Origin: HO2-45-28 sp964412115
GTDB taxonomy: Bacteria > Patescibacteriota > Minisyncoccia > HO2-45-28
NCBI GenBank assembly: GCA_964412115.1
Contig: CAYPMM010000002.1
Span: 1 to 62,527 of the forward strand
DNA length: 62,527 nucleotides
Direction: 5' to 3'
The notes beneath the pieces were generated by a model. It did no database searches, was not told the origin of the DNA, and saw only the letters and a list, made by a program, of their open reading frames with translations. Positions within the stretch are counted from its first letter, which is position 1. The number at the start of each line of letters is the position of its first letter. Shown one piece after another: positions 18,207-24,833 of the stretch. A program made the translations under genes and the position numbers.

Positions 18207-19045
18207 TATTTTTTCTTAGCCAAAACTAAAAGATTTTTAAAAAGCATCGCGACCGTAAGCGGACCAATTCCGCCCGGAACAGGGGTAAATAAAGACGCTT
18301 TTTCGGCAACCGCCGGGTCAAAATCGCCTTTTATCTGGCCTTGTTCCCCGGAAGTTCCGGCGTCAATCGCGATAACTCCGTCTTTAACCATATCTTTTTT
18401 AATCAGACCCGCCTCTCCGGCGCCTGAAACTATTATATCGGCATTAGCGATTGCCTCTGAAAAATTGGGCGACTTTCTGGTCAGAACCGAAAAAGGCAGG
18501 TGTCTGCCTGAAAGCCATAAAGCAACCGGGCGGCCGACTAAGGACCCGGCGCCAATTACGACTATATTTTTATTCTCGAGTTCAACTTTGCTTTTCTCAA
18601 AAACACGCTCAATTGCTCCCACTACCGGAGGAACCGCCCCCGAACGGCCGTTTGCGAATTTTCCAACGGCTTCGGACGAAAGCACATCAACATCTTTTCC
18701 CGCGGGAATTGAGTCAAGAATATATTGGGCGCGCTGTTTTATCTCTTCCGGAAGCGGAAGCTGGATAATAACCCCGTTGTTTTTTTGGTCGTGGGTTATT
18801 TCTGAAATCCACTTGCGAAGTTTTTCGCGCGACTTCCATATTTCTTCAGGTGGTTTTTTTATTTCAACGTCAACGCCGATTGAACTCCCGACCGCTTTTT
18901 TTATTTTTATAAAACTTTCTGACGCCGGATTTCCGCCGATGTAAATCACCGCGAGTTTTATTTTTTTGCCGACAACCGCAACATCTTTTTTCAGTTCGTC
19001 TTTAACTTCCTCGGCAAGTTTCTTGCCGTCAACTATTTTGAACAT
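18206..19045 (-). CDS. folD: Bifunctional methylenetetrahydrofolate dehydrogenase/cyclohydrolase FolD
   Basis: Interconverts 5,10-methylene-, methenyl- and 10-formyl-tetrahydrofolate. Motifs: GGNPASESFIKIKKAVG, VIIQLPLPEEI, VIGAGSLVGRPVALWL and PVPGGIGPLTVAML. The catalytic Lys is present, but the neighbouring Tyr of the usual YVxxKxK motif is Phe here. Length 279 is normal. Its start overlaps the 3' end of glyA by 13 bp, giving a one-carbon operon glyA-folD-PAP2. Confidence 0.95.
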   Translation of the reverse strand: MFKIVDGKKLAEEVKDELKKDVAVVGKKIKLAVIYIGGNPASESFIKIKKAVGSSIGVDVEIKKPPEEIWKSREKLRKWISEITHDQKNNGVIIQLPLPEEIKQRAQYILDSIPAGKDVDVLSSEAVGKFANGRSGAVPPVVGAIERVFEKSKVELENKNIVVIGAGSLVGRPVALWLSGRHLPFSVLTRKSPNFSEAIANADIIVSGAGEAGLIKKDMVKDGVIAIDAGTSGEQGQIKGDFDPAVAEKASLFTPVPGGIGPLTVAMLFKNLLVLAKKK

Positions 19046-20256
19046 GGGAATTTTTTAACGAAACGCGAAATCTCGTTTTTAATTTTTTTCGGATCCAGAT
19101 TATTTTTCAAAACCCCGTCAATCCAGAGGGCGATTTGCTTCATTTCTTTTTCTTTCATTCCTCTTGTGGTCACGGCGGGAGTGCCCATACGGATTCCTGA
19201 AGGGTTGAAAGGAGAACGGCTGTCATAAGGTATCCCGTTACGATTCACAACTATGCCCGCCGATTCAAGAAGTTTTTCTGCGTCTTTTCCAGGAATGCCT
19301 CTGGCCCAGACATCAAGCAAAAAAAGGTGATTGTCCGTTCCCCCAGAAACGATGCGCCAGCCTTTCTTTTTTAGTTCGTACGCCAAAACTTTTGCGTTTT
19401 TAACAATCTGGCGGGTATATTTTTTAAATTGTGGCCGCATCGCTTCATTAAGCGCAACTGCGATAGCCGCAGTCTGGTGATCATGCGGCCCGCCCTGCCC
19501 TCCGGGAAAAACTGACTTATTTATTGCTTCTTCATATTCTTTTTTAAAAAAAATCAAAGCGCCCCTTGGCCCGCGAAGTGTTTTGTGAGTCGTAGTCGTT
19601 ACAACATCCGCGTACGGAAACGGAGAGGGATAAGCGCCTCCGGCGACAAGACCCGCAAAATGCGCCATATCAACCATCAAAATCGCGCCAACTGAATCCG
19701 CAACTTTCCTAAATTTTTTAAAATCCAGTTTTCGCGAATAAGCAGAATATCCGGCAACAATCAGTTTGGGTTTTTCTTTTTTCATCTGCTTGGCTAGTTT
19801 TCCGTAGTCCAAAACTTCTGTCTTTCTGTCCACGGTGTAATGCGTCCACCTCCAAAATTTTGAAGTCAAACTGACTTTTGAGCCGTGTGAAAGATGCCCG
19901 CCTTGGTCCAGAGCTTGTCCGGCCATTTTTTCGCCCGGTAAAACCAGCGCCGAGTAAACAAAAAAATTAGCCGGCACGCCCGAAAGCGCCTGGACATTTA
20001 CGCCCCACTTTTTAGGATTTAATTTAAAAAGTTTAAGCGCGCGCTCTTGTGCCAAACGCTCAACCTCATCAATAATTTCATTTCCGGCATAATATCTCCT
20101 GCCCGGATAGCCCTCCGAATACTTATTCGTCAAAACGGAACCGGTCGCCTCGCGCACTTCGCGCGAAGCGTAATTCTCGGAAGCAATTAAGTTGATAACC
20201 CCCGCCTGCCGCCTTTCTTCGGCCTTAATAAGGTCTTTCAGTTTTTTATCGGTCAT
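19033..20256 (-). CDS. glyA: Serine hydroxymethyltransferase
   Basis: PLP enzyme that converts serine plus THF to glycine plus methylene-THF, supplying FolD encoded immediately downstream. The PLP lysine is in VVTTTTHKTLRGPRG; SENYASREV and KYSEGYPGRRYYAGNE are family signatures. 407 residues is typical. The sequence just upstream of its ATG resembles the sua5 3' end (TTAAATAATG junction). A diverged copy of its own first 19 codons lies 1124 bp away at 21328-21380, directly after sua5. Confidence 0.97.
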   Translation of the reverse strand: MTDKKLKDLIKAEERRQAGVINLIASENYASREVREATGSVLTNKYSEGYPGRRYYAGNEIIDEVERLAQERALKLFKLNPKKWGVNVQALSGVPANFFVYSALVLPGEKMAGQALDQGGHLSHGSKVSLTSKFWRWTHYTVDRKTEVLDYGKLAKQMKKEKPKLIVAGYSAYSRKLDFKKFRKVADSVGAILMVDMAHFAGLVAGGAYPSPFPYADVVTTTTHKTLRGPRGALIFFKKEYEEAINKSVFPGGQGGPHDHQTAAIAVALNEAMRPQFKKYTRQIVKNAKVLAYELKKKGWRIVSGGTDNHLFLLDVWARGIPGKDAEKLLESAGIVVNRNGIPYDSRSPFNPSGIRMGTPAVTTRGMKEKEMKQIALWIDGVLKNNLDPKKIKNEISRFVKKFPCSK

Positions 20257-20267
20257 TATTTAAGGAT
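20204..20267 (-). repeat. Direct repeat copy A: glyA 5' end plus sua5-type junction
   Basis: This segment and 21328-21391 are homologous in the same orientation, offset by 1124 bp. Both encode the GlyA start ending in LIKAEERRQAG, and both have the CTTAAATAATG stop/start overlap. They are clearly similar but not identical (many silent differences), so the duplication is old or one copy came from a related strain. Confidence 0.8.
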
Positions 20268-20273
20268 AATCTA

Positions 20274-20302
20274 TTGACATCCTTTGGTGCAATGCTTAGT
20301 AT
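20274..20302 (+). promoter_or_regulatory. Strong promoter of the small membrane protein
   Basis: Perfect TTGACA, 17-bp spacer, TAGTAT. It reads into the 87-residue membrane protein. A TTG-initiated reading that starts at the -35 box itself is therefore not the real start. Confidence 0.8.
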
Positions 20303-20345
20303 TTGCCGCAGAAGCCGATTAGATTTGCCAACGGGAGGACAAAGC

Positions 20346-20609
20346 GTGTCGCTACAAAAATCCAGAAGGTTTAGAACGCGCATGTTTATCTGCGGAATTT
20401 TTGTCGGAATATCTTTAACATCGTTTTTGATGGTCGTTGTGATGAAAAGCGTAGGCGAGATGGTAACGCTAAACGACCAATCAATAGTTAGCCGTTTTAT
20501 TCTTCCTTACTCTATCTCCGTGTTTTTGTTAATAACTTCTCCCATCGCGAGCATGCTTATGTACGATAGTGCGAAAAGGGCGATTAACAATACAGAAGAA
20601 AACCAATAG
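20346..20609 (+). CDS. Small two-helix membrane protein
   Basis: 87 residues from a GTG at 20346, chosen because GGGAGGA sits 6 nt upstream and the promoter lies further upstream in the open frame. A basic N-terminus (QKSRRFRTR) is followed by two hydrophobic helices (about 13-33 and 51-73) and a charged tail. No recognised family. It is transcribed away from glyA and toward the TrpR-like gene, and ends in a strong terminator. A similar-sized two-helix protein (82 residues, 39446-39694) occupies the PaaX/Cas2-like cassette near glyS; sequence similarity between the two is not evident. Confidence 0.7.
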   Translation: MSLQKSRRFRTRMFICGIFVGISLTSFLMVVVMKSVGEMVTLNDQSIVSRFILPYSISVFLLITSPIASMLMYDSAKRAINNTEENQ

Positions 20610-20628
20610 ATAGGAAGCGGACAATGCG

Positions 20629-20660
20629 ACCCGTCCCAAAAGGGGATGGGTTTTTGTTTT
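20629..20660 (+). terminator. Rho-independent terminator
   Basis: A 9-bp stem (ACCCGTCCC / GGGATGGGT, one G-T pair) with a 5-base loop, followed by TTTTTGTTTT. It ends the small membrane protein transcript. Confidence 0.9.
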
Positions 20661-20713
20661 AAAATTAAATTTTTTACCACTGCTCCCGTCTGTGCTTCCG
20701 CCATATTTTACCA

Positions 20714-20749
20714 CAAACAAATACTCCAGTTAACTGGAGTATTTGTTTG
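20714..20749. repeat. 36-bp perfect palindrome, ACTCCAGTTAACTGGAGT family, copy 2
   Basis: Longest copy: perfect palindrome with arms CAAACAAATACTCCAGTT and its complement. It lies about 70 bp downstream of the TrpR-like gene stop and about 55 bp after the terminator of the opposing small gene. No strong T-run follows on either strand. Confidence 0.95.
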
Positions 20750-20820
20750 GCTTATTTATTTAGTTTTAACACGTAACAGCATACTAGACTTAATCGCGCG
20801 CCTTTTAATAAATAAAATTA

Positions 20821-21237
20821 TTAATTTTTAGACTGCATTTCATAAAACCAGCGCCACCGTCCGCGGCCCCTTGGCGGAAGTCCTGCCTGCAATAAAACTT
20901 CTAAATCGTCAAGAAAAGTTCTTTTGTTTTTTTCTTTTGTAACAGCTGTTTTTATATAATCTAGATCTCCGGACTTTAATTTTTTCCATTGGTTTGCGAC
21001 GGTCGTTTGGCTAACTTTCAAGTTTTTTTCTATTTCTTCAAAAGAATAATTATTTATGAGCATAAAAATAACGCCTAGACGTTTTGCCAGCATTATGCGC
21101 TCGGATTTGGTCAGAACTTCATTTAAAAATAATTTAGAAGATTTTTCGTCCCCGATTTTGGCAATAAAACCGGCAAAACGGCCGTTCATTTTTCTGTAAA
21201 CATCTTTTTTAACTTTCTTTTTAGAAACGTTAGTCAT
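20821..21237 (-). CDS. TrpR/YerC-family DNA-binding protein
   Basis: 138 residues from the ATG at 21237; an upstream in-frame ATG at 21267 would overlap the promoter. The core LTKSERIMLAKRLGVI followed by SFEEIEKNLKVSQTTVANQW is the TrpR-type helix-turn-helix found in YerC/YecD proteins. The N-terminus is basic. The flanking palindromes centred on AGTTAACT resemble the E. coli trp operator core (ACTAGTTAACTAGT), which suggests direct binding and autoregulation (inference). Known TrpR binds tryptophan; whether this protein does is unknown, and no trp genes are in the window. Confidence 0.85.
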   Translation of the reverse strand: MTNVSKKKVKKDVYRKMNGRFAGFIAKIGDEKSSKLFLNEVLTKSERIMLAKRLGVIFMLINNYSFEEIEKNLKVSQTTVANQWKKLKSGDLDYIKTAVTKEKNKRTFLDDLEVLLQAGLPPRGRGRWRWFYEMQSKN

Positions 21238-21244
21238 GCTTATA

Positions 21245-21267
21245 TAAATATACAATAACACAATCAA
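21245..21267 (-). promoter_or_regulatory. Probable TrpR-like gene promoter
   Basis: On the minus strand TTGATT (21262-21267), then A/T-rich sequence with overlapping candidate -10 boxes (TATATT, TATAAG) just before the ATG at 21237. The leader would be a few nucleotides at most. Palindrome copy 3 abuts the -35 box, the right place for an operator. Confidence 0.5.
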
Positions 21268-21268
21268 C

Positions 21269-21296
21269 TAAATACTCCAGTTAACTGGAGTATTTA
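21269..21296. promoter_or_regulatory. 28-bp palindrome copy 3, candidate operator of the TrpR-like gene
   Basis: Perfect palindrome with core TACTCCAGTTAACTGGAGTA, one base upstream of the -35 box of the TrpR-like gene. The trp operator has the same AGTTAACT centre with ACT/AGT flanks placed 2 bp closer. It also contains the stop codon of the truncated glyA copy. Confidence 0.7.
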
Positions 21297-21380
21297 TGCT
21301 ATGTTAAAAACACAAATCCATATTCCAGCCTGCCGCCTCTCTTCGGCTTTAATCAACGCCCGCATTTTGTGGTCTGTCAT
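21294..21380 (-). pseudogene. Truncated second copy of the glyA 5' end
   Basis: Starts with an ATG that overlaps the sua5 stop (TAATG) and reads MTDHKMRALIKAEERRQAG, matching 14 of the first 19 residues of the intact GlyA. Similarity then stops and the frame ends 9 codons later inside palindrome copy 3. The simplest reading is that sua5-glyA was once contiguous, and that the TrpR-like cassette now separates sua5 from the functional glyA. Confidence 0.8.
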
Positions 21381-22009
21381 TATTTAAGAATATCGCTTGA
21401 AATAAGTTTTTTCAATTCTTTTGCGCTCACCGCCCCTTCGCGCAAAATTTTCGGGGGCCAAATTGTGCAATCAAGAACGGTTGAGGGTTTTGACGAGAGC
21501 AAGTCGCCCACGTCCAAAATTAAATCCGGTTTAACTTTTAAATTTTTGAACTCCGCGATCAATTCATCAATTTTAGTATGCTCCCGATTTCCCGCGGCAT
21601 TTGCCGAAGTGCCGGTAATGGGTCCTCCAAATTTTTCAATAATTTTTAAAACCAAGTCGTGATTCGGCATTCTAACGGCGATGGTCCCTTTCTGTGGACT
21701 TCGGAAGTCCACAACGCAAGTGATTTTTCCAGGCCAAACTTTCTGCAAAAATTTTTTAACCCTCTCATCTTTAACATCGGCCACTTTGTCCAGCATTTCA
21801 AAAGAAGAAACAAAAACAGGCAGTTTTTTATCTTCCGCCCGGCCTTTTATTTCAAAAACTTTTCTAACAGCATCTTCATTCCTGTAATCCGCCGCGAGTC
21901 CGTAAACCGTATCTGTCGGCACCACAACCACTCCGCCGGAAGCCAAAACCTCAACGGCTCTGTCAACCGCCTCATCAAAATTATTTTCACCGACTTTTAC
22001 TATTTCCAC
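21380..22009 (-). CDS. Sua5/YciO/YrdC (TsaC) threonylcarbamoyl-AMP synthase
   Basis: Makes threonylcarbamoyl-AMP for the t6A modification of tRNAs reading ANN codons. Motifs: GGVVVVPTDTVYGLAADY, KGRAEDKKLPVFV and FGGPITGTSANAAGNREH. 209 residues, the short TsaC-type length, without the Sua5 C-terminal extension. The stop codon overlaps the ATG of the truncated glyA fragment. tsaB/D/E are not in the window. Confidence 0.95.
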   Translation of the reverse strand: MEIVKVGENNFDEAVDRAVEVLASGGVVVVPTDTVYGLAADYRNEDAVRKVFEIKGRAEDKKLPVFVSSFEMLDKVADVKDERVKKFLQKVWPGKITCVVDFRSPQKGTIAVRMPNHDLVLKIIEKFGGPITGTSANAAGNREHTKIDELIAEFKNLKVKPDLILDVGDLLSSKPSTVLDCTIWPPKILREGAVSAKELKKLISSDILK

Positions 22010-22030
22010 AAAACAATTTTACGCCATAAA

Positions 22031-22071
22031 AACAAAAACCGCCACTGGTATGGTATCTCATGCCAGTGGCG
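22031..22071 (-). terminator. Terminator-like hairpin upstream of sua5
   Basis: A 9-bp stem CGCCACTGG / CCAGTGGCG with a 14-base loop, followed on the minus strand by GTTTTTGTTTTT. It lies between the two tiny ORFs and sua5, so it may end read-through from the former. Confidence 0.7.
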
Positions 22072-22088
22072 ATTTGGGCGGTTCGGTA

Positions 22089-22119
22089 AAAAGAAAAAGC
22101 GGGTTAACTCACCCGCTTT
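22089..22119 (-). terminator. Rho-independent terminator of the tiny ORF pair
   Basis: Stem AAAGCGGGT / ACCCGCTTT with loop of 6, then T-rich sequence on the minus strand. It overlaps the last codons of the 57-residue ORF. Confidence 0.85.
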
Positions 22120-22282
22120 GTTTTTTGTTTTTGGTCTTCCTTGGTTTTTTATCAGATTTTTTGGCCAAAGAAGACCAGAGCTCCATTGTTTTTTTGTCAC
22201 CACAGCCGCTCGCAATTCTTTCATCAATACCTTTTTTTATAAGAGCAAGTGTTCCGCCGGGTCGATGCCAAACAAAGCCCAT
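22109..22282 (-). CDS. Tiny basic protein, 57 residues
   Basis: ATG at 22282 with GGGAG 7 nt upstream, 2 bp after the stop of the preceding tiny ORF. It begins MGFVWHRPGGTLALIKKG and has a very lysine-rich tail (KKSDKKPRKTKNKKQ). A good ribosome binding site, tight coupling and a terminator exactly at its end argue that it is real. No family recognised. The basic tail could bind nucleic acid (inference). Confidence 0.6.
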   Translation of the reverse strand: MGFVWHRPGGTLALIKKGIDERIASGCGDKKTMELWSSLAKKSDKKPRKTKNKKQSG

Positions 22283-22284
22283 TC

Positions 22285-22422
22285 TTATCTCCCTTTTGGC
22301 TTCTTTTCTTTTTCAATAGATTTTTTCGCCAGTTCAATCAGAACAAGGAATTGTCTCTCAGCAAAATACAATAGTTCTGAAATAGCTCTAGATCTTGCGG
22401 GCGAACCTTTTTTTCTAACCAC
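22285..22422 (-). CDS. Tiny protein, 45 residues
   Basis: GTG start at 22422 directly after a G-rich ribosome binding site (GAGGGGGGGG). The protein is basic at both ends with a central amphipathic helix (RAISELLYFAERQFLVL). It is followed after 2 bp by the 57-residue ORF, as a two-gene unit with one terminator. The layout resembles small toxin-antitoxin pairs, but no known motif supports that. Confidence 0.5.
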   Translation of the reverse strand: MVRKKGSPARSRAISELLYFAERQFLVLIELAKKSIEKEKKPKGR

Positions 22423-22469
22423 AACCCCCCCCTCTCAAAGAACTGACCAAATCCCGAACTGCCTTTATC

Positions 22470-23132
22470 CTAAGATAAAAGCAGTTTTTGGATTTCGTCA
22501 AGGGTGCGGCAATCGTGGTCGCATTCCGCCTTTTCGCGCTGTCCCGCAAGCTCCGGACGCACAAGCTGAAAAACTTCTATCTGCGGAAATGCTTTTTTCA
22601 CCGCGCCAACGGAGCCAGTATAATTATCATCTACAAATATCGCCTCTGATGTAGCGGCGGTTCTTCCGTCCGAAGCCAAAAGTTTGCCGATTTCTTCTGT
22701 TTTAGAGCGCCCTTTTGTTAAAACAATGTCATCAACTAATTTATCTATTCCGCTATGGACAATTTTTCTCATTTGCCAGTCGGGATGTCCTGAGCTTATA
22801 ATTATCAAGCGCCACTCGTTTTTGCGCAAAAAATTTAAAAACTCGTCGACATCTTCATAGACAAGATCTTTCATCACGGAGACAACACTTTCGCTAAATA
22901 AAACCGCGAAGGTCTCTGGATTAAACTCCGGGCACCTGAGAGCCAGATGTTTGACAAAGTTGTCTTGGTGATAAACCTTACCGGAAGAAACCAGCTGGTC
23001 CCTATATTTTTTATAAATTAAGTCGAGCTCCGTTTCTTTGGCGCCAGCCAGACAAAAATTTTTTCTGGCCAAATCAATAAACTCTCTTGTTTTAAAAAGC
23101 ACGTCATCAAAATCCAGAAGCGCCAATTTCAT
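22470..23132 (-). CDS. HAD-superfamily hydrolase
   Basis: Haloacid-dehalogenase-type phosphatase of 220 residues. Motif I is LLDFDDVLFKT (nucleophile Asp with the second Asp at +2), followed by a helical cap. Motif II is LIIISSGHPDW, the motif III Lys follows, and motif IV is IFVDDNYTG. The substrate is unknown. It overlaps the yvcK stop by 4 bp and is probably co-transcribed with yvcK and the nucleotidyltransferase gene upstream. Confidence 0.88.
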   Translation of the reverse strand: MKLALLDFDDVLFKTREFIDLARKNFCLAGAKETELDLIYKKYRDQLVSSGKVYHQDNFVKHLALRCPEFNPETFAVLFSESVVSVMKDLVYEDVDEFLNFLRKNEWRLIIISSGHPDWQMRKIVHSGIDKLVDDIVLTKGRSKTEEIGKLLASDGRTAATSEAIFVDDNYTGSVGAVKKAFPQIEVFQLVRPELAGQREKAECDHDCRTLDEIQKLLLS

Positions 23133-24088
23133 GCGAGTTTCATAATCACGTCCGCCAATTTTTCATGGTCGTGGCGGATAAGCTCGCCCTTTCTGGTCAG
23201 GTCGGTTTTTATAATTTTTATCTTTTTTGCTCCGGCCTCCCTGGTAAAAAACGGGTCAACGAAAAAGGCGCGTTCCTTTCGGTATCGCTTTAAAACCGAT
23301 TCCGGAGGGGTTTTGTCGTTCATAACCACGGCGTCCAAAACATCTTCTCCAAGATAATTTTCAAGAACTTTCAAGAAATCTCCGGCCACAAAACCGTGCG
23401 TCTCGCCGTATTTGGTCGTAAGGTTGCAGACAAAAACTTTTTTGGCTTTTGACTCTGCTATTTCTTCCGAAACCCCGCGCACCAAAAGATTCGGCAGGAC
23501 GCTGGTATAAAGATCGCCGGGACCTATAACTATCAAATCGGCTTGCCTTATGGCTTTGAGCGCTTTGTGATTGGCTTTGGCCTCGGGCTCAAGCCAGATC
23601 CGGTTTATCGCCAACTCGCCGTCATGCTTTGGGATATCAATATTCGTTTCGCCTTTTATAACCGCGCCGTCTTCCAATTCGGCCAAAAGCCTGACGTTTG
23701 AAAGTGTTACCGGAATAACCTCGCCGTTTTCAACAGCCAAAAGACGCGACGCTTCGGCAAGAGCTTTCTCAAAACCGCCGGATATTCTCTCCAGAGCCGT
23801 TAAAATAAGATTGCCGAAGTTGTGGCCGTTTAATCCGCCTTCTTGAAAGCGATAATTAAAAAGCTTGGCCAAAAGTTCGTCCGGATGTTTAGATAACGCG
23901 ACCAGCGCCCGGCGCACGTCGCCCGTTGGCAGTATACCGAACTCTTCGCGTAAAATTCCGGTTGAACCGCCGTCATCAGCCATGGAAACGATTGCCGAAA
24001 GATAAACCGGCCGTTCTTTTAGGGCCGTAAGCACGGTATAGGTGCCGGTTCCTCCTCCGATAACAACGACTCTTTTTTCTTTAGACAT
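23129..24088 (-). CDS. yvcK: YvcK/CofD-like protein (gluconeogenesis factor family)
   Basis: YvcK-family protein: VVVIGGGTGTYTVL at the N-terminus, SMADDGGSTGILREEFG, PTGDVRRALVAL and VIGPGDLYTSVLPNLL. In Bacillus YvcK binds UDP-GlcNAc and influences cell-wall precursor supply and cell shape. Here it is coupled to a sugar nucleotidyltransferase and lies next to glmS, which fits a UDP-sugar role. 319 residues is typical. Confidence 0.93.
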   Translation of the reverse strand: MSKEKRVVVIGGGTGTYTVLTALKERPVYLSAIVSMADDGGSTGILREEFGILPTGDVRRALVALSKHPDELLAKLFNYRFQEGGLNGHNFGNLILTALERISGGFEKALAEASRLLAVENGEVIPVTLSNVRLLAELEDGAVIKGETNIDIPKHDGELAINRIWLEPEAKANHKALKAIRQADLIVIGPGDLYTSVLPNLLVRGVSEEIAESKAKKVFVCNLTTKYGETHGFVAGDFLKVLENYLGEDVLDAVVMNDKTPPESVLKRYRKERAFFVDPFFTREAGAKKIKIIKTDLTRKGELIRHDHEKLADVIMKLA

Positions 24089-24770
24089 TTTTTAGCGAGT
24101 TTAAAATTTCTTCGGCCTTTTTTAAATCCTCGGGGTAGCCGATTGGAATCCACAAAGACGACGGAACGGCAAAAATTTCACGCTCTTTGAGCATTTGTTC
24201 AATCATGGTTGTCAGATAATATTCGCCGTTTTCATGGCGGCTGGGTTCATATTCAAAAATACGGCCGTCGAGTACCATAGCTCCGGTTGAAACAATTTTT
24301 GATTTCGGATTTTCCGGTTTTTCTTCAAAATAAATTATTTTTCCGCGCTCATCGGCGTTTATGACCCCGAAACGCCGCGGGTCGTCAACTTCGGCCGTAA
24401 GTATCGCGCAATCGTGATTTAAAAGGCGCTCCAATCCTTCCCGTCCATGAATATCATCGGCAAAAAGCATTAAAAATTTGTCCGGCTCTAAATGCGCCCG
24501 GCAAAGTTTCAAGGCATGTCCGGTGCCCAGTTTTTCTTTTTGCCAAACATATTGAACTTTCAATCCTTTAAAATTTTCCCCCAAAAATTCCTGTATCTGC
24601 TCGCCTTTGTGGCCGATAACCACCACCAGCTCATCAATTTTTTTGGGCAAGTTATTAACAATGCGCTCAATAAGCGGCTTTCCGTTGATTTCCAAAAGGG
24701 GCTTTGGTTTTTCCAAAGTCAGAGGCCTCATTCTTATCCCCTCGCCCGCGGCTAAAATTACGCATTTCAT
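24081..24770 (-). CDS. Sugar-1-phosphate nucleotidyltransferase (GlmU N-domain-like)
   Basis: Nucleotidyltransferase with signature LAAGEGIRMRPLTLEKPKP, the LGTGHALKL motif and a metal-binding FADDIHG. 229 residues, only the pyrophosphorylase domain, with no left-handed-helix acetyltransferase. It may make UDP-GlcNAc or another NDP-sugar; location beside glmS favours the amino-sugar pathway. It overlaps yvcK by 8 bp. Confidence 0.9.
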   Translation of the reverse strand: MKCVILAAGEGIRMRPLTLEKPKPLLEINGKPLIERIVNNLPKKIDELVVVIGHKGEQIQEFLGENFKGLKVQYVWQKEKLGTGHALKLCRAHLEPDKFLMLFADDIHGREGLERLLNHDCAILTAEVDDPRRFGVINADERGKIIYFEEKPENPKSKIVSTGAMVLDGRIFEYEPSRHENGEYYLTTMIEQMLKEREIFAVPSSLWIPIGYPEDLKKAEEILNSLKNV

Positions 24771-24833
24771 GTTAAACTATATTTTTATAACCCTTATAAC
24801 TTATTTATAATCCTTTATAACTTTTATAAAGTT

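Noticed and set aside
20274..20345. TTG start of the small membrane protein at 20274
   Set aside because: That TTG is the -35 box TTGACA; the GTG at 20346 has a proper ribosome binding site.
20646..20831. 61-codon frame between the small membrane gene and the TrpR-like gene
   Set aside because: It starts inside a terminator, runs through palindrome copy 2 and has no ribosome binding site.
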